Assembly: GCA_021613535.1 (NCBI GenBank)
Contig: CP075493.1
Span: 16,616,001 to 16,680,000, forward strand
Direction: 5' to 3'
DNA from: Adineta vaga
Taxonomy: Eukaryota > Rotifera
DNA: 64,000 nucleotides
Both the position numbers and the translations under genes were made by a program. How positions within the stretch are numbered: position 1 is the stretch's first letter; every line of letters begins with the position of its first letter. Shown in pieces: positions 56,216 through 64,000 of the stretch. The notes beneath the pieces are model-generated. The model ran no database searches and was not told where the DNA came from. It worked only from the letters and a program-made list of their open reading frames with translations.

Positions 56216-58698
56216 CCCTAGTAGTACCGGCCTATTTTTAACAATATTTCAGCGACATATGTTTTATAAACAATTTTTTTTCCTTTTTTTGATTAGTTTT
56301 GTGCTGTAATAAGCTATTTCTGTATATGACTTGATAGAAAAATGGATATAAATTTCTTTATTTTGAACAAGCTATACAAAAAATACGTTTAACAGAATGC
56401 TCATTACAAACAAATGCGGAACAATTACAACATTGAGTTGAAGTCTTTTTATCCATAGAATAATCACAAAGTGAGCAGCGTTTTCGTTTCGTTTGAACAG
56501 AATTTTTATCCACTTCTCTTAAGTTTGTTTTTGTCACAGGATAACCAACAATAGCTAATGCATTTTGAATGTCTTTGTTCAAAAATTTCGCATTTTTCGA
56601 ACGAGAGTCCAACAAGTATGATACTAAGCTGAGTCCTAATTCTTCCAAGAATAATCGACGTTTATGTTTTTTATTTTTATTCCATTCAGGATTTTTCGTC
56701 TTCCAGATGACCAGAGCATTTATTGCAGCAATGTCTATCATTCCATAAAAGATACAAAGCGGCCATCGTTTAGTACCTCTTTTTACCTATAGAAAAAATA
56801 ATACAAAAACGTCTTTAGAAAATTATTTTTACCGTATATTTATGACACATCTGATCAACAGTATCGACAGCTCCTTTTGTTTTATTATAATCCAAAATAG
56901 CAAGTGGCTTTCCGGTTTTATTGTCCACTTGATTATCATGATGTTTCGAAGATAACAATAAGACTGCTTTGTTATGTTTCGGTACATACGAAACTAAAGT
57001 TAAACCATCTTGAAAACCAAAAAGTGAAGAACCTGCTTCACGATTTTTGTTTGATTGAAATTCTATAGGTAATTCTGGTTTATTTTTTCGTAATGTACCA
57101 ATAAGAGTAATCTTTTTTGTCTGCAGTTCTCTAGCTAATGGAACGCTTGTGAAAAAATTATCCATTGTCACGTTCGTATTTGAGCCGTAAAGGGGTTCAA
57201 GCAGTTCTAAAACTACTTTGGTACCTATATGTGATTGCCTTTGTTGATCCGGTTGTCGTCCGATGTAAGGAAATGCATTGAATACATAATATGAATCTAC
57301 ATCAACACATAACCAGAATTTTAATCCATATTTATCAGTTTTTTTGGAATAAACTGACGAAAAGGACATCTTCCTCTAAATGGTAATAACTGTTCATCAA
57401 TAGTAACATTTTGTCCTGGAATATAACATGTTTTTAAATTATCTTGAAAATACGACCAGATATCTCGAATCGCTGCAAATTTATCTGTTCTTTTTCTTTC
57501 TTCTCTTGTTTTTTTATCATCAAATCGTAAACAAGAACTAATTTTTTGAAAACGACTTCTTCACATCGTGGCTTTAAATACTGGAGATTCCAATGGACTT
57601 CTTCTCCATAAACATTTTATGTTTCTCTTCGATTGATGTAATAAGCCGGCAAGTAACAAAAGACCAATGTAAGCTTTCAATTCTATCATTGTTATTTCTT
57701 GTGGTTTTTCATTGGAAGCAATGTTTCGAGTATATTCCATGTTAGAATAAGTCAAAATTTTTTGCGTTATTTTTTTGGACATAAAACAATTAAATGTATC
57801 TTCAATAGATGAAGCATCTTTAGTAATTTTGGTAAGCCCAGATATTTTAATAGGATTATTTGGATGGTTAGTTTTTGTTAAATGATGAGGAGCTGATGAC
57901 CAGACCATCCCAGAGCTGGAGCTATATGAAGTTTTTGTGATAGAATCGTCATTTAATTTAGGATCTTCTAAATCAATTTCATCATCATCTTCTGATGTTT
58001 GACTTTCGTGATCTTCTGTTTCTGAACCACTATCTTGATTTTCAGAATCGTCACTATCACTATCACTTTCATCTTCATTCAAATTGTCCATAATCTATAT
58101 TATAGTATTACAGATGTTGGATAAAAGTTATATAAGAAAAAAATTCAATCTAAAAGTCACATATAAATTGAGAATTAGATAAACTTGATTCACTTGAAAT
58201 AATATATTAGTATGTAAAATTGAAAATAAAATCCGATTTTTTTCCATGATTTTAAAACGTTCAATATAATATCTTAATTTTATTATCCAAAAAATATAAA
58301 ATAAACAAAACAAGTTATATCAACGATATATGTGGTCTACCACGATATCAGTCATCCATCGTCGTCATTGGATAGCTTAAAACCACCAAAAAATTGCTTT
58401 TAGTCGTTTGGACATATATATTCAAATCGAATTCTTATATGAGTCATTGGATTATTTATGGCAAGTTTCATTTTTTTTCTTTTCTTTCATACACATGTAA
58501 TAGAGTAAAGAGATATTCTTATACCAATAGGTTATAGTGATAGAGAAATTAAATATATGTTTGTTCATATTCAACAATATGTATATAGTGAAGATAGATG
58601 CGATGTGCTGCTAAAAATTGGAAAAAACAAATTATTTTTAGCATATTTTCAAATTTTTGAAGGAGGGTCAAAAATGACCCTGGCTGGTACTACTAGGG
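56216..58698 (-). mobile_element. piggyBac element, 2,483 bp, with TTAA duplications
   Basis: The termini are CCCTAGTAGTACCGGCC (56216-56232) and GGCTGGTACTACTAGGG (58682-58698), inverse except for one base, directly flanked by TTAA at 56212-56215 and 58699-58702. The transposase lies inside on minus. Near the right end GGGTCAAAAATGACCC (58665-58680) is an extra palindrome. Confidence 0.92.
56358..58091 (-). pseudogene. piggyBac transposase with two lesions
   Basis: The N-terminus (58091) is an acidic Ser/Asp tract, followed by the dimerisation region (MIELKAYIGLLLLAGLLHQS). The catalytic core has first Asp in VTIDEQLLPFRGRCPF (about 57400), second Asp in VTMDNFFTSVPLA (about 57150) and third Asp in KGAVDTVDQMCHKY (about 56850). 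A 3' intron with TACGGTAAAA donor and CTATAG acceptor (about 56834-56788) joins CHKYT to VKRGTKRWPLCIFYGM. The C-terminal cysteine-rich zinc finger is present (CSLCDYSM, CCNCSAFVCNEHS, FCIACSK). Lesions are a TGA at 57561-57563 right after KATM (the family usually has Ser), and a 1-base slip in an A-run near 57345. All other parts are preserved, so it died recently or a sequencing error hides an active copy. Confidence 0.8.
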
Positions 58699-59280
58699 TT
58701 AAATATCAATTAAAAAGAATCAACAAATGATGTATTTGATTAAACAATAATATATTTGATAAATTAAATAATTATTACAATAAACAATAAGAAAAATGTC
58801 GACGTTTCGAGGATTAACTCCTCATTATCAAGACAAAAGAAAATTCAGTATGTGAAAGAATATGACGTGTGATAGGGAAAAGATAGCGAGAGAGAGAACA
58901 GAGAGATAACAGAACGAAAGAGAAAAAAAAGAAGAAAAGGATAACTTATCACGTTGCTTCTACTAGACGAAACGTTTTAAAGTTATCACCTCAAGGAATG
59001 AAAACAGATTTGTGTTATAATACACAACTAGAATCTATCCGCTGGTGGTGAATCACCCGTTGATTTTATCTTGACTATAGGTTTATACGACTTTAGACCC
59101 ACAGGATATATTATTAATGGTGCAGAGGTGATCGTTCTATTCAGAGTTGTTTTTGGACTATCAGTTAGTAAAGATTCTTTTATTAATAACTGATAGTTTT
59201 TATTATCTCTAGCTATTATATCAAATTATTCCAATCAATTTTAAGATGATCATTAATTTCATGTTGTTCGACTGATGACT

Positions 59281-59332
59281 GGGTGTGGGTGTGAATGTAG
59301 GTTAAATTGAATGAGTGACACCCACACTCAAG
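59281..59332. repeat. Telomere-like hairpin element, copy 13
   Basis: GGGTGTGGGTGTGAATG, spacer GTTAAATTGAATGAGTGA, right arm CACCCACACTCAAG. The spacer is shared with copy 4 at 17207. Confidence 0.85.
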
Positions 59333-59527
59333 TTACGACACCCTTCCATCCTACCAAAGGGACTTATCAATTAGATATGAGTTACTAATCAACTTATGAG
59401 TCGAAACGTGTCAGCGAAACAGTTAATCAAACGTAGTAGTGGACTGTACTTTATGGAGCTATCGTACTGTTTCGAAAAGAGATTTTTTATATCATGAGAT
59501 TCGTTTGCACGAAATGAAGAAAAATTG

Positions 59528-59592
59528 CGGGTGTAGATGTGGATGGGTGTTACTCCTCTATACACACCCTCAGCCACCCACATCCCCAAGAT
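59528..59592. repeat. Telomere-like hairpin element, copy 14
   Basis: Diverged: CGGGTGTAGATGTGGATGGG on the left and CACACCCTCAGCCACCCACA ending CCCCAAGAT on the right. It ends 22 bp from the stop codon of the ART-TPR gene. Confidence 0.7.
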
Positions 59593-59613
59593 GGTTGCTC
59601 TAAAACGTTGAAT

Positions 59614-62600
59614 CTAAAGCCGTCTCCATTGCAATTTATTTCTCACAAATTCAATCGATTCTCTAGATGATTGCAAGTGCAGATGGTCTGTAGGTAAACA
59701 GATTTGTTCAATTTCAAGGGCACATTCGAGAAAGGGTAGTGCCTTAGAATATTCAGCCATTCCGACATAAGCTCCTCCAACATTATGATAAGCGGTAGCT
59801 AAATCGAGATGATTGCTAGGGAGATTGACCTTATGAATTTCTAGTGCTTTCTCGAATGCTAGAAGTGCTTTCGAATAGTCACCGAAGCTGAATGACATCT
59901 GCGCGACGGCGTTGTACGATGAAGCCAGACTAGAATGGTTTGCAGGGAGAATGCTTAGACGCACTTCCAATGCTTTTTCATACGATAGGAGCGCTTCTGA
60001 ATATTCTTTCATACTATAGTACGCCCGACCAATATTGTCATACGATTTAGCAAAATCCATATGGTGTGAAGGAAGACTTTGTTTACGCACTTCAAGGGCT
60101 TTCAGAAAAAAAGAAAGTGCCTTTGAACAGTCATTCGTTTTGGAATACACTCTGCCTATATTGTCATAGGGTTCAGCGAAGGATCGATGGTTAACTGGAA
60201 GACTTTGCTGAAAGATGTCCAGTGCTTTGTGGGAGGAGAAAAGCGCTTTGGAGTACTCTCCTAGTGCTGTGTATACCATGCCGATCTTGTTGTAGGCAGT
60301 TGCTAACTTAGGATGAGTTGGTGGAAGACTTTTTTGATACATTTCTAGCACTTTCTCATGAAAAGAAAGTGCTTTCGAGAGTTCACCCAATTCTCCATAC
60401 ATTGTACCGATATTAGAGTAGGACGCGATCAGCTCAGGATGATCAGAAGTATAAGCTTTTTCGAATATTTCTAAAGCTTTTTCGAAGAAGGCCAGTGCTT
60501 TTGAAAGTTCTCCCGTATACTCATAGACAAGACCAAGATTATTGTAGGACGTACCTAAGTCAGAATGATTCTGAGGAAGAAGGTTTTGACGAATTTCCAA
60601 CGCTTGTTCTAAGGACAAGAGTGCTCTACTATGATCGCCCATACAATAAGCCACAGTACCGATGCTGTTGTAAGTGGAAGCCATTTCCAGATCATTGGCT
60701 GGAAACATTTGTTTTCGAATTTTCAGTGATTTTTCAAAAAATAGAAGAGCCTTCGTATAGTCTCCTATACAGTTATATGCGTGACCGATATTGTTGTAGC
60801 ATGAAGCCAGGTTGGGATGATTCTCACGAAGAACCTTTTGATAAATTTCAGCGGCTTTTTCGTGGGACGAAATGGCTTTGGGGTATTCACCTAATGTTGT
60901 ATACACCGAGCCGATACAAAGGTGCAAAGTACCCAAATCAGGGTGACTTTCGGGAAGCATTTTTTGGCTAATATCCAGTGCTTTCTCGTAATAGAATAAT
61001 GTTTTGGAATAGGCACCCAATTTCTCGTTCAAGACACCAATGTTAATGTATGCTGAGACCAGGTCCGGATGAATTGGAGGACGACTCTTTCGATTTATTT
61101 CCAGCACTTTCTCGAATAATGATAACGCTTTGGAATATTCACCCAATTTGTAATATGTACTAGATATGTTACTATATGAAATAGCCAAGGATGGATGAAT
61201 GGAGGGCATCGTTTGTTGGCGAATGTCAAGTGTCTTCTGGAAACATGAAAGCGCTTTCGAGTATTCTCCCGTGTATATCCACACAGATCCGATGTGACTG
61301 TAGCAATCAGCTAGACGAAGATCAGTTGCAAGAAGACTTTCTTGGTAAAGTTGAAGAGCTTTCTTGTGACAGGATAGCGCTTGTGAATAATCACCCATTT
61401 GACTATATAGCGAACCCGTTCGATTGAGATAGCAGGCTAAACTGGTAGGGGTCTGTGTGTTTGTTCTTTCTATGATTTCTTTGGCTTTTTCGAAAAATGA
61501 TATTGACTGCATATAATCACCTTGACCACGTTTGATGTGACCTAACTGCTCATAGAGGTGTGTTTTGTCATTATTATCCTTTGTCATCTTATCAAGCAGC
61601 GTTCGACACATCTCTTCAGCCTGATCATATTCACCCAATTCGATGAGTAAGCTGCTCAGTCGTGACCAACTAGCTGATTCGCGAATACCTTCACGCATTC
61701 GATCCAGAAGAGCAGCAAGTAGAGGATCGCCATCACTGGTCAGTTGAAGTTTGACATGCCAAAGTCGATTCGTGGTGTCCAATGCATTGACTTCGACGAT
61801 ACGAAAAACAGTATGCATGGAGAAGAGAATCTCTTCTTCCGATCCAAACTGACTAACGTCAGATACAGAAGCAAAAGGAACTGTGGCAAGGGAAGAATCA
61901 ACACTCATTTCAAAGAGAATTCCTATTAAAGGGGAATTCATCTGATGGCTCTCAGCAAAGCAAAGAGAGATATCTCGGCTCGTACTAGTCGACAAGAAGC
62001 TGTTGAAAGAAATTAATCCACCTACTGTTCTGATCAGATTAGCGAAGTCTTCTGTCGATAATCCTTGTCCTCGATAAACTATGAACGGTTCCTGTTTGTC
62101 CTTAAATTGTTCCTCATGCATTTGCTTGATGTGTCGATGAAGATCGCTAACGAAAAAGCCCATATTGATAATAGTAATGGTATCCAGCTTGCGCAAAGAC
62201 TGATTGAGCGTCGAATAGAGAAAGGATTCTTTTGAATACCACCATACAGGCGATTTGGTATGATAGTTCTGTTCAAAGTCCGCGAAAAACCGAAGTTGAA
62301 AATCGTTACCAGCGAACTTCTTATGGCAATTAACAACGAAGTCTTTTAGACATTGTTCGTCGTAGTGGGCTTCAAACAAGATTTCTTTCAGGATCTGAGT
62401 GTACATAAATGACTGATCTAGTTCATCTAAATTTTCACTAGAGATCTCATCCACTGGGACAAAACTGATCGAAATAGTATTTTGATCATGTTGCCGCGCT
62501 GCTTGTTTGAGTGATTCACAGATGGCGCCAATATTTAAGAAAATATCCTCTACTTTGTGCCAGTCTTTTACTAGTCGTTCATGACTTTCCGTCTTGTTGC

Positions 62601-62937
62601 AAAGAATAAATATCGAATTGAGTTGTAACACATCGTGAATAAGAGGTATGAGGTGTTCACTGAGTTCACCAACTATAATCATCAGGACTTCTTCATCCGT
62701 AATATCAGTGAGGAAATCGATGCATTGATCAATATTTGTAAATATATCCATTCTATTAACAGTATGTTGCAGCTGAATGATCGAGTTGTAATAAGTATCG
62801 TTTGACTCATCGATATTTTCATCAAGCCAAATGAAGCGAAAGCCTTGCGTAGTATCTTGTCGCCGCCGTCGGCTAGTTGTGATGGGAAAACGCTGATCCA
62901 ATTCTGTCTTCCGTGCGAAGGTAGAATCAGTAACCAT
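59614..62937 (-). CDS. R-S-E ADP-ribosyltransferase with kinesin-light-chain-like TPRs, 1107 aa
   Basis: Single-exon gene, the longest frame here. A short basic leader is followed by FRFIWLDENIDESNDTYYNS (about residue 32) and an alpha/beta region with NIDQCIDFLTDITDEEV, then the helical linker with LDQSFMYTQILKEILFEAHY and SPVWWYSKESFLY. The ADP-ribosyltransferase core carries FIVYRGQGLSTEDF (Arg), LISFNSFLSTSTSRD (STS) and SEEEILFSMHTVFRIVE (ExE). From about residue 415 there are about 15 consecutive 42-residue TPRs of the GxYSKALxxxEKALEI kind (YSHIGSVWIYTGEYSKALSC, YNNLGLVYEYTGELSKALAF). The end is RRL with no tail. Target proteins are unknown. GC content and codon choice are visibly higher than in the paralogue at 49382 and the surrounding DNA. 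Hairpin copy 14 lies just downstream. Confidence 0.88.
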   Translation of the reverse strand: MVTDSTFARKTELDQRFPITTSRRRRQDTTQGFRFIWLDENIDESNDTYYNSIIQLQHTVNRMDIFTNIDQCIDFLTDITDEEVLMIIVGELSEHLIPLIHDVLQLNSIFILCNKTESHERLVKDWHKVEDIFLNIGAICESLKQAARQHDQNTISISFVPVDEISSENLDELDQSFMYTQILKEILFEAHYDEQCLKDFVVNCHKKFAGNDFQLRFFADFEQNYHTKSPVWWYSKESFLYSTLNQSLRKLDTITIINMGFFVSDLHRHIKQMHEEQFKDKQEPFIVYRGQGLSTEDFANLIRTVGGLISFNSFLSTSTSRDISLCFAESHQMNSPLIGILFEMSVDSSLATVPFASVSDVSQFGSEEEILFSMHTVFRIVEVNALDTTNRLWHVKLQLTSDGDPLLAALLDRMREGIRESASWSRLSSLLIELGEYDQAEEMCRTLLDKMTKDNNDKTHLYEQLGHIKRGQGDYMQSISFFEKAKEIIERTNTQTPTSLACYLNRTGSLYSQMGDYSQALSCHKKALQLYQESLLATDLRLADCYSHIGSVWIYTGEYSKALSCFQKTLDIRQQTMPSIHPSLAISYSNISSTYYKLGEYSKALSLFEKVLEINRKSRPPIHPDLVSAYINIGVLNEKLGAYSKTLFYYEKALDISQKMLPESHPDLGTLHLCIGSVYTTLGEYPKAISSHEKAAEIYQKVLRENHPNLASCYNNIGHAYNCIGDYTKALLFFEKSLKIRKQMFPANDLEMASTYNSIGTVAYCMGDHSRALLSLEQALEIRQNLLPQNHSDLGTSYNNLGLVYEYTGELSKALAFFEKALEIFEKAYTSDHPELIASYSNIGTMYGELGELSKALSFHEKVLEMYQKSLPPTHPKLATAYNKIGMVYTALGEYSKALFSSHKALDIFQQSLPVNHRSFAEPYDNIGRVYSKTNDCSKALSFFLKALEVRKQSLPSHHMDFAKSYDNIGRAYYSMKEYSEALLSYEKALEVRLSILPANHSSLASSYNAVAQMSFSFGDYSKALLAFEKALEIHKVNLPSNHLDLATAYHNVGGAYVGMAEYSKALPFLECALEIEQICLPTDHLHLQSSRESIEFVRNKLQWRRL

Positions 62938-63220
62938 GTATAGAGAACAAATAACAGAATGTTGTTCGCGTAGTGTAAAAACAGGTTATTTTTTCTACTC
63001 CTGATGTTGACGATGTTGTTGCTTGAAGTTTTTCATCTTTCTCTCTTTCTGCGCCGAAAGCGTTGTTATGAAAGAAAACAAACCGAAGATCGAGAAAAAT
63101 CTATTGTCAATGATTCAAATGAAAATAACATTGGTCGAGGGCAACTCGCTTAACACTCGACTGATTCTTTTATCGGTCCAGTGAAATACTGAGCAATCAC
63201 AGATTCCAAAGAAAATCAAT
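62938..63220. other. Upstream region of the 1107-aa gene
   Basis: No coding frame; it presumably holds the promoter. Confidence 0.35.
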
Positions 63221-63244
63221 TGGGTGTGGTGGGTGTGGGTGTGA
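63221..63244. repeat. Half of a telomere-like hairpin, copy 15
   Basis: TGGGTGTGGTGGGTGTGGGT on plus, without a C-strand partner. It lies 10 bp from the 3' end of the hammerhead below. Confidence 0.75.
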
Positions 63245-63253
63245 GCAATATCC

Positions 63254-63297
63254 GCCATGACCGGTTTCGACTGAATTTCACAGTCTCATCAGATGGC
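63254..63297 (-). ncRNA. Minimal type I hammerhead ribozyme
   Basis: On the minus strand, stem I is GCCAT with ATGGC. The core box CTGATGA is followed by stem II (GACTG, loop TGAAATT, CAGTC) and GAAA. Stem III is the loopless palindrome ACCGGT, and the cleavage triplet GTC precedes ATGGC, so cutting falls between 63259 and 63258. All conserved core nucleotides are present. A very short stem III is characteristic of ribozymes in Penelope-like elements and retrozymes, which work best as dimers. No reverse transcriptase is visible nearby. The telomere-like block follows it on the 3' side of the minus strand. Confidence 0.85.
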
Positions 63298-63300
63298 TTA

Positions 63301-64000
63301 TTGATTCAAATATAATCAAATGCAATTGACGTCTAGTTTAATCCTGAAATCAAAGTAAATATTAGGATAATTTTATAATTGATGCATTTAAAGTGTGTTA
63401 TCTGAATTGAGAAAGCAGAACATAGACTATATTGATTTTCAAGAATGGATGACTTAAATGATAGATGTATATGAAACAAAGATAGAATTAGATTGTATTG
63501 ATTGGAAGGGAGAACTAACATATGAAGAAATAGTTGAATTGAAAGAATGTCTATAGTCTGGTTGATAATTTAGCTGCTGTCTTGTTATTTTCGTCATTCA
63601 TATATATCACTCTATATTGGATTTTTGGATGTTTGTATATCCAGTAGCAAGCAACTATACTATCCCGGGCCAAAATAAAGTTAAGTGTTGCACTTTTCGT
63701 TTTCAAAATGAACGAAACTGAAAAGCGCCATAAAGTGAATAGGAAAGAGCAGGCCTCTCAGTATTCTTAAGACTTCTTCTATATTATTCGTGTGACTAAA
63801 GCTATTTACTATCAGAAAAGATAGCGCTTGAAATTCTCTACAAAACCATATATGACTTGGTCTAAAAACTATTTTATATACATTTGAAAAAAAATGAAAA
63901 TTAAAGACATACAAAAGACTGTAAATAGATGTAATGAATCATCACGCAGTGCATCAAATTTTTTATCACTAACTTCACCCTATTATGGAAATAAAATACA
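63301..64000. other. Intergenic to the window edge
   Basis: AT-rich, with no supported frame; it is on the 5' side of the hammerhead and may be the body of a decayed non-autonomous element. Confidence 0.4.

Larger units (their letters stand above)
58703..59613. other. Intergenic with two telomere-like hairpins
   Basis: Copies at 59281-59332 and 59528-59592. At 58800-58835 the minus strand reads CTTGATAATGAGGAG...CGAAACGTC, resembling a motif common at retroelement tails, but no reverse transcriptase is near. Confidence 0.4.

Noticed and set aside
58800-58840. Retroelement tail motif
   Set aside because: Only a short resemblance to a motif common at retroelement 3' ends; no reverse transcriptase, poly(A) or duplication nearby.
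60495-61929. Plus-strand frames of 61-158 codons
   Set aside because: Antisense shadows of the ART-TPR gene, produced by its regular codon pattern.
2540-63244. Hairpins as simple head-to-head telomere fusions
   Set aside because: Conserved ends and shared spacers show descent from common copies; fusion could at most explain the origin of the first one.

Overview
The window looks like nuclear DNA of a bdelloid rotifer (Adineta/Rotaria/Philodina type). The DNA is AT-rich with short (about 45-90 bp) GT-AG introns. It carries rotifer-expanded families (R-S-E ADP-ribosyltransferase fused to kinesin-light-chain-like TPRs, NHL-repeat proteins, FMRFamide-type 7TM receptors) and many decayed DNA transposons. 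Bacterial-type genes are present (an Ntox21-like protein and a FAD-monooxygenase remnant), and there are more than a dozen interstitial blocks of GGGTGT repeats, a permutation of the bdelloid telomere repeat TGTGGG. The species assignment is inference from this content.

Layout. 1-7.7 kb: a trinucleotide-rich repeat, a secreted NHL protein, a small unrecognised multi-exon gene, a truncated GPCR joined through a telomere-like hairpin to a FAD-monooxygenase remnant, an intact 2-exon GPCR, and a DHRS12-like pseudogene. 7.7-16.2 kb: a TRPM-type channel gene of about 21 exons (minus) divergent from an ARM-like/TIR-domain gene (plus). 17.3-19.1 kb: a small gene whose only intron is almost exactly one 1.5-kb terminal-inverted-repeat element. 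20.4-22.2 kb: a broken ART-TPR gene cut by a telomere-like hairpin. 22.2-28.3 kb: mostly intergenic, with an F-box-like remnant, the Ntox21-like gene and a deleted piggyBac copy. 28.4-30.2 kb: a 3-exon MAM-domain protein. 30.4-33.6 kb: tandem repeats and a GPCR relic. 33.6-36.5 kb: a hAT element with an intact 831-residue spliced transposase, abutting a truncated BEN-domain gene and a Tnp2-like transposase gene (to 42.6 kb). 42.6-49.3 kb: gene-poor, with several inverted-repeat and tandem-repeat elements. 49.4-52 kb: an intact ART-TPR gene. 52-56 kb: a dead NHL/EGF/TM gene split by a 1.65-kb foldback element. 56.2-58.7 kb: a piggyBac element with TTAA target duplications and matching termini. 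59.6-62.9 kb: a second intact ART-TPR gene. 63.25 kb: a complete minimal hammerhead ribozyme next to a telomere-like repeat block.

The most notable signals are: (1) a hammerhead ribozyme with all conserved core nucleotides; (2) a TIR element that fills an entire intron, like an introner; (3) a family of G-strand/C-strand telomere-like hairpins with conserved ends that sit at gene breakpoints and just downstream of ART-TPR genes; (4) a free-standing eukaryotic Ntox21-like gene; and (5) a foldback element whose 4-bp target duplication precisely explains disruption of a transmembrane helix.

Exon boundaries given as exact were read from splice motifs and checked for frame. Those marked approximate were only matched by translated similarity. 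All family names come from recognising motifs by eye, without database searches.
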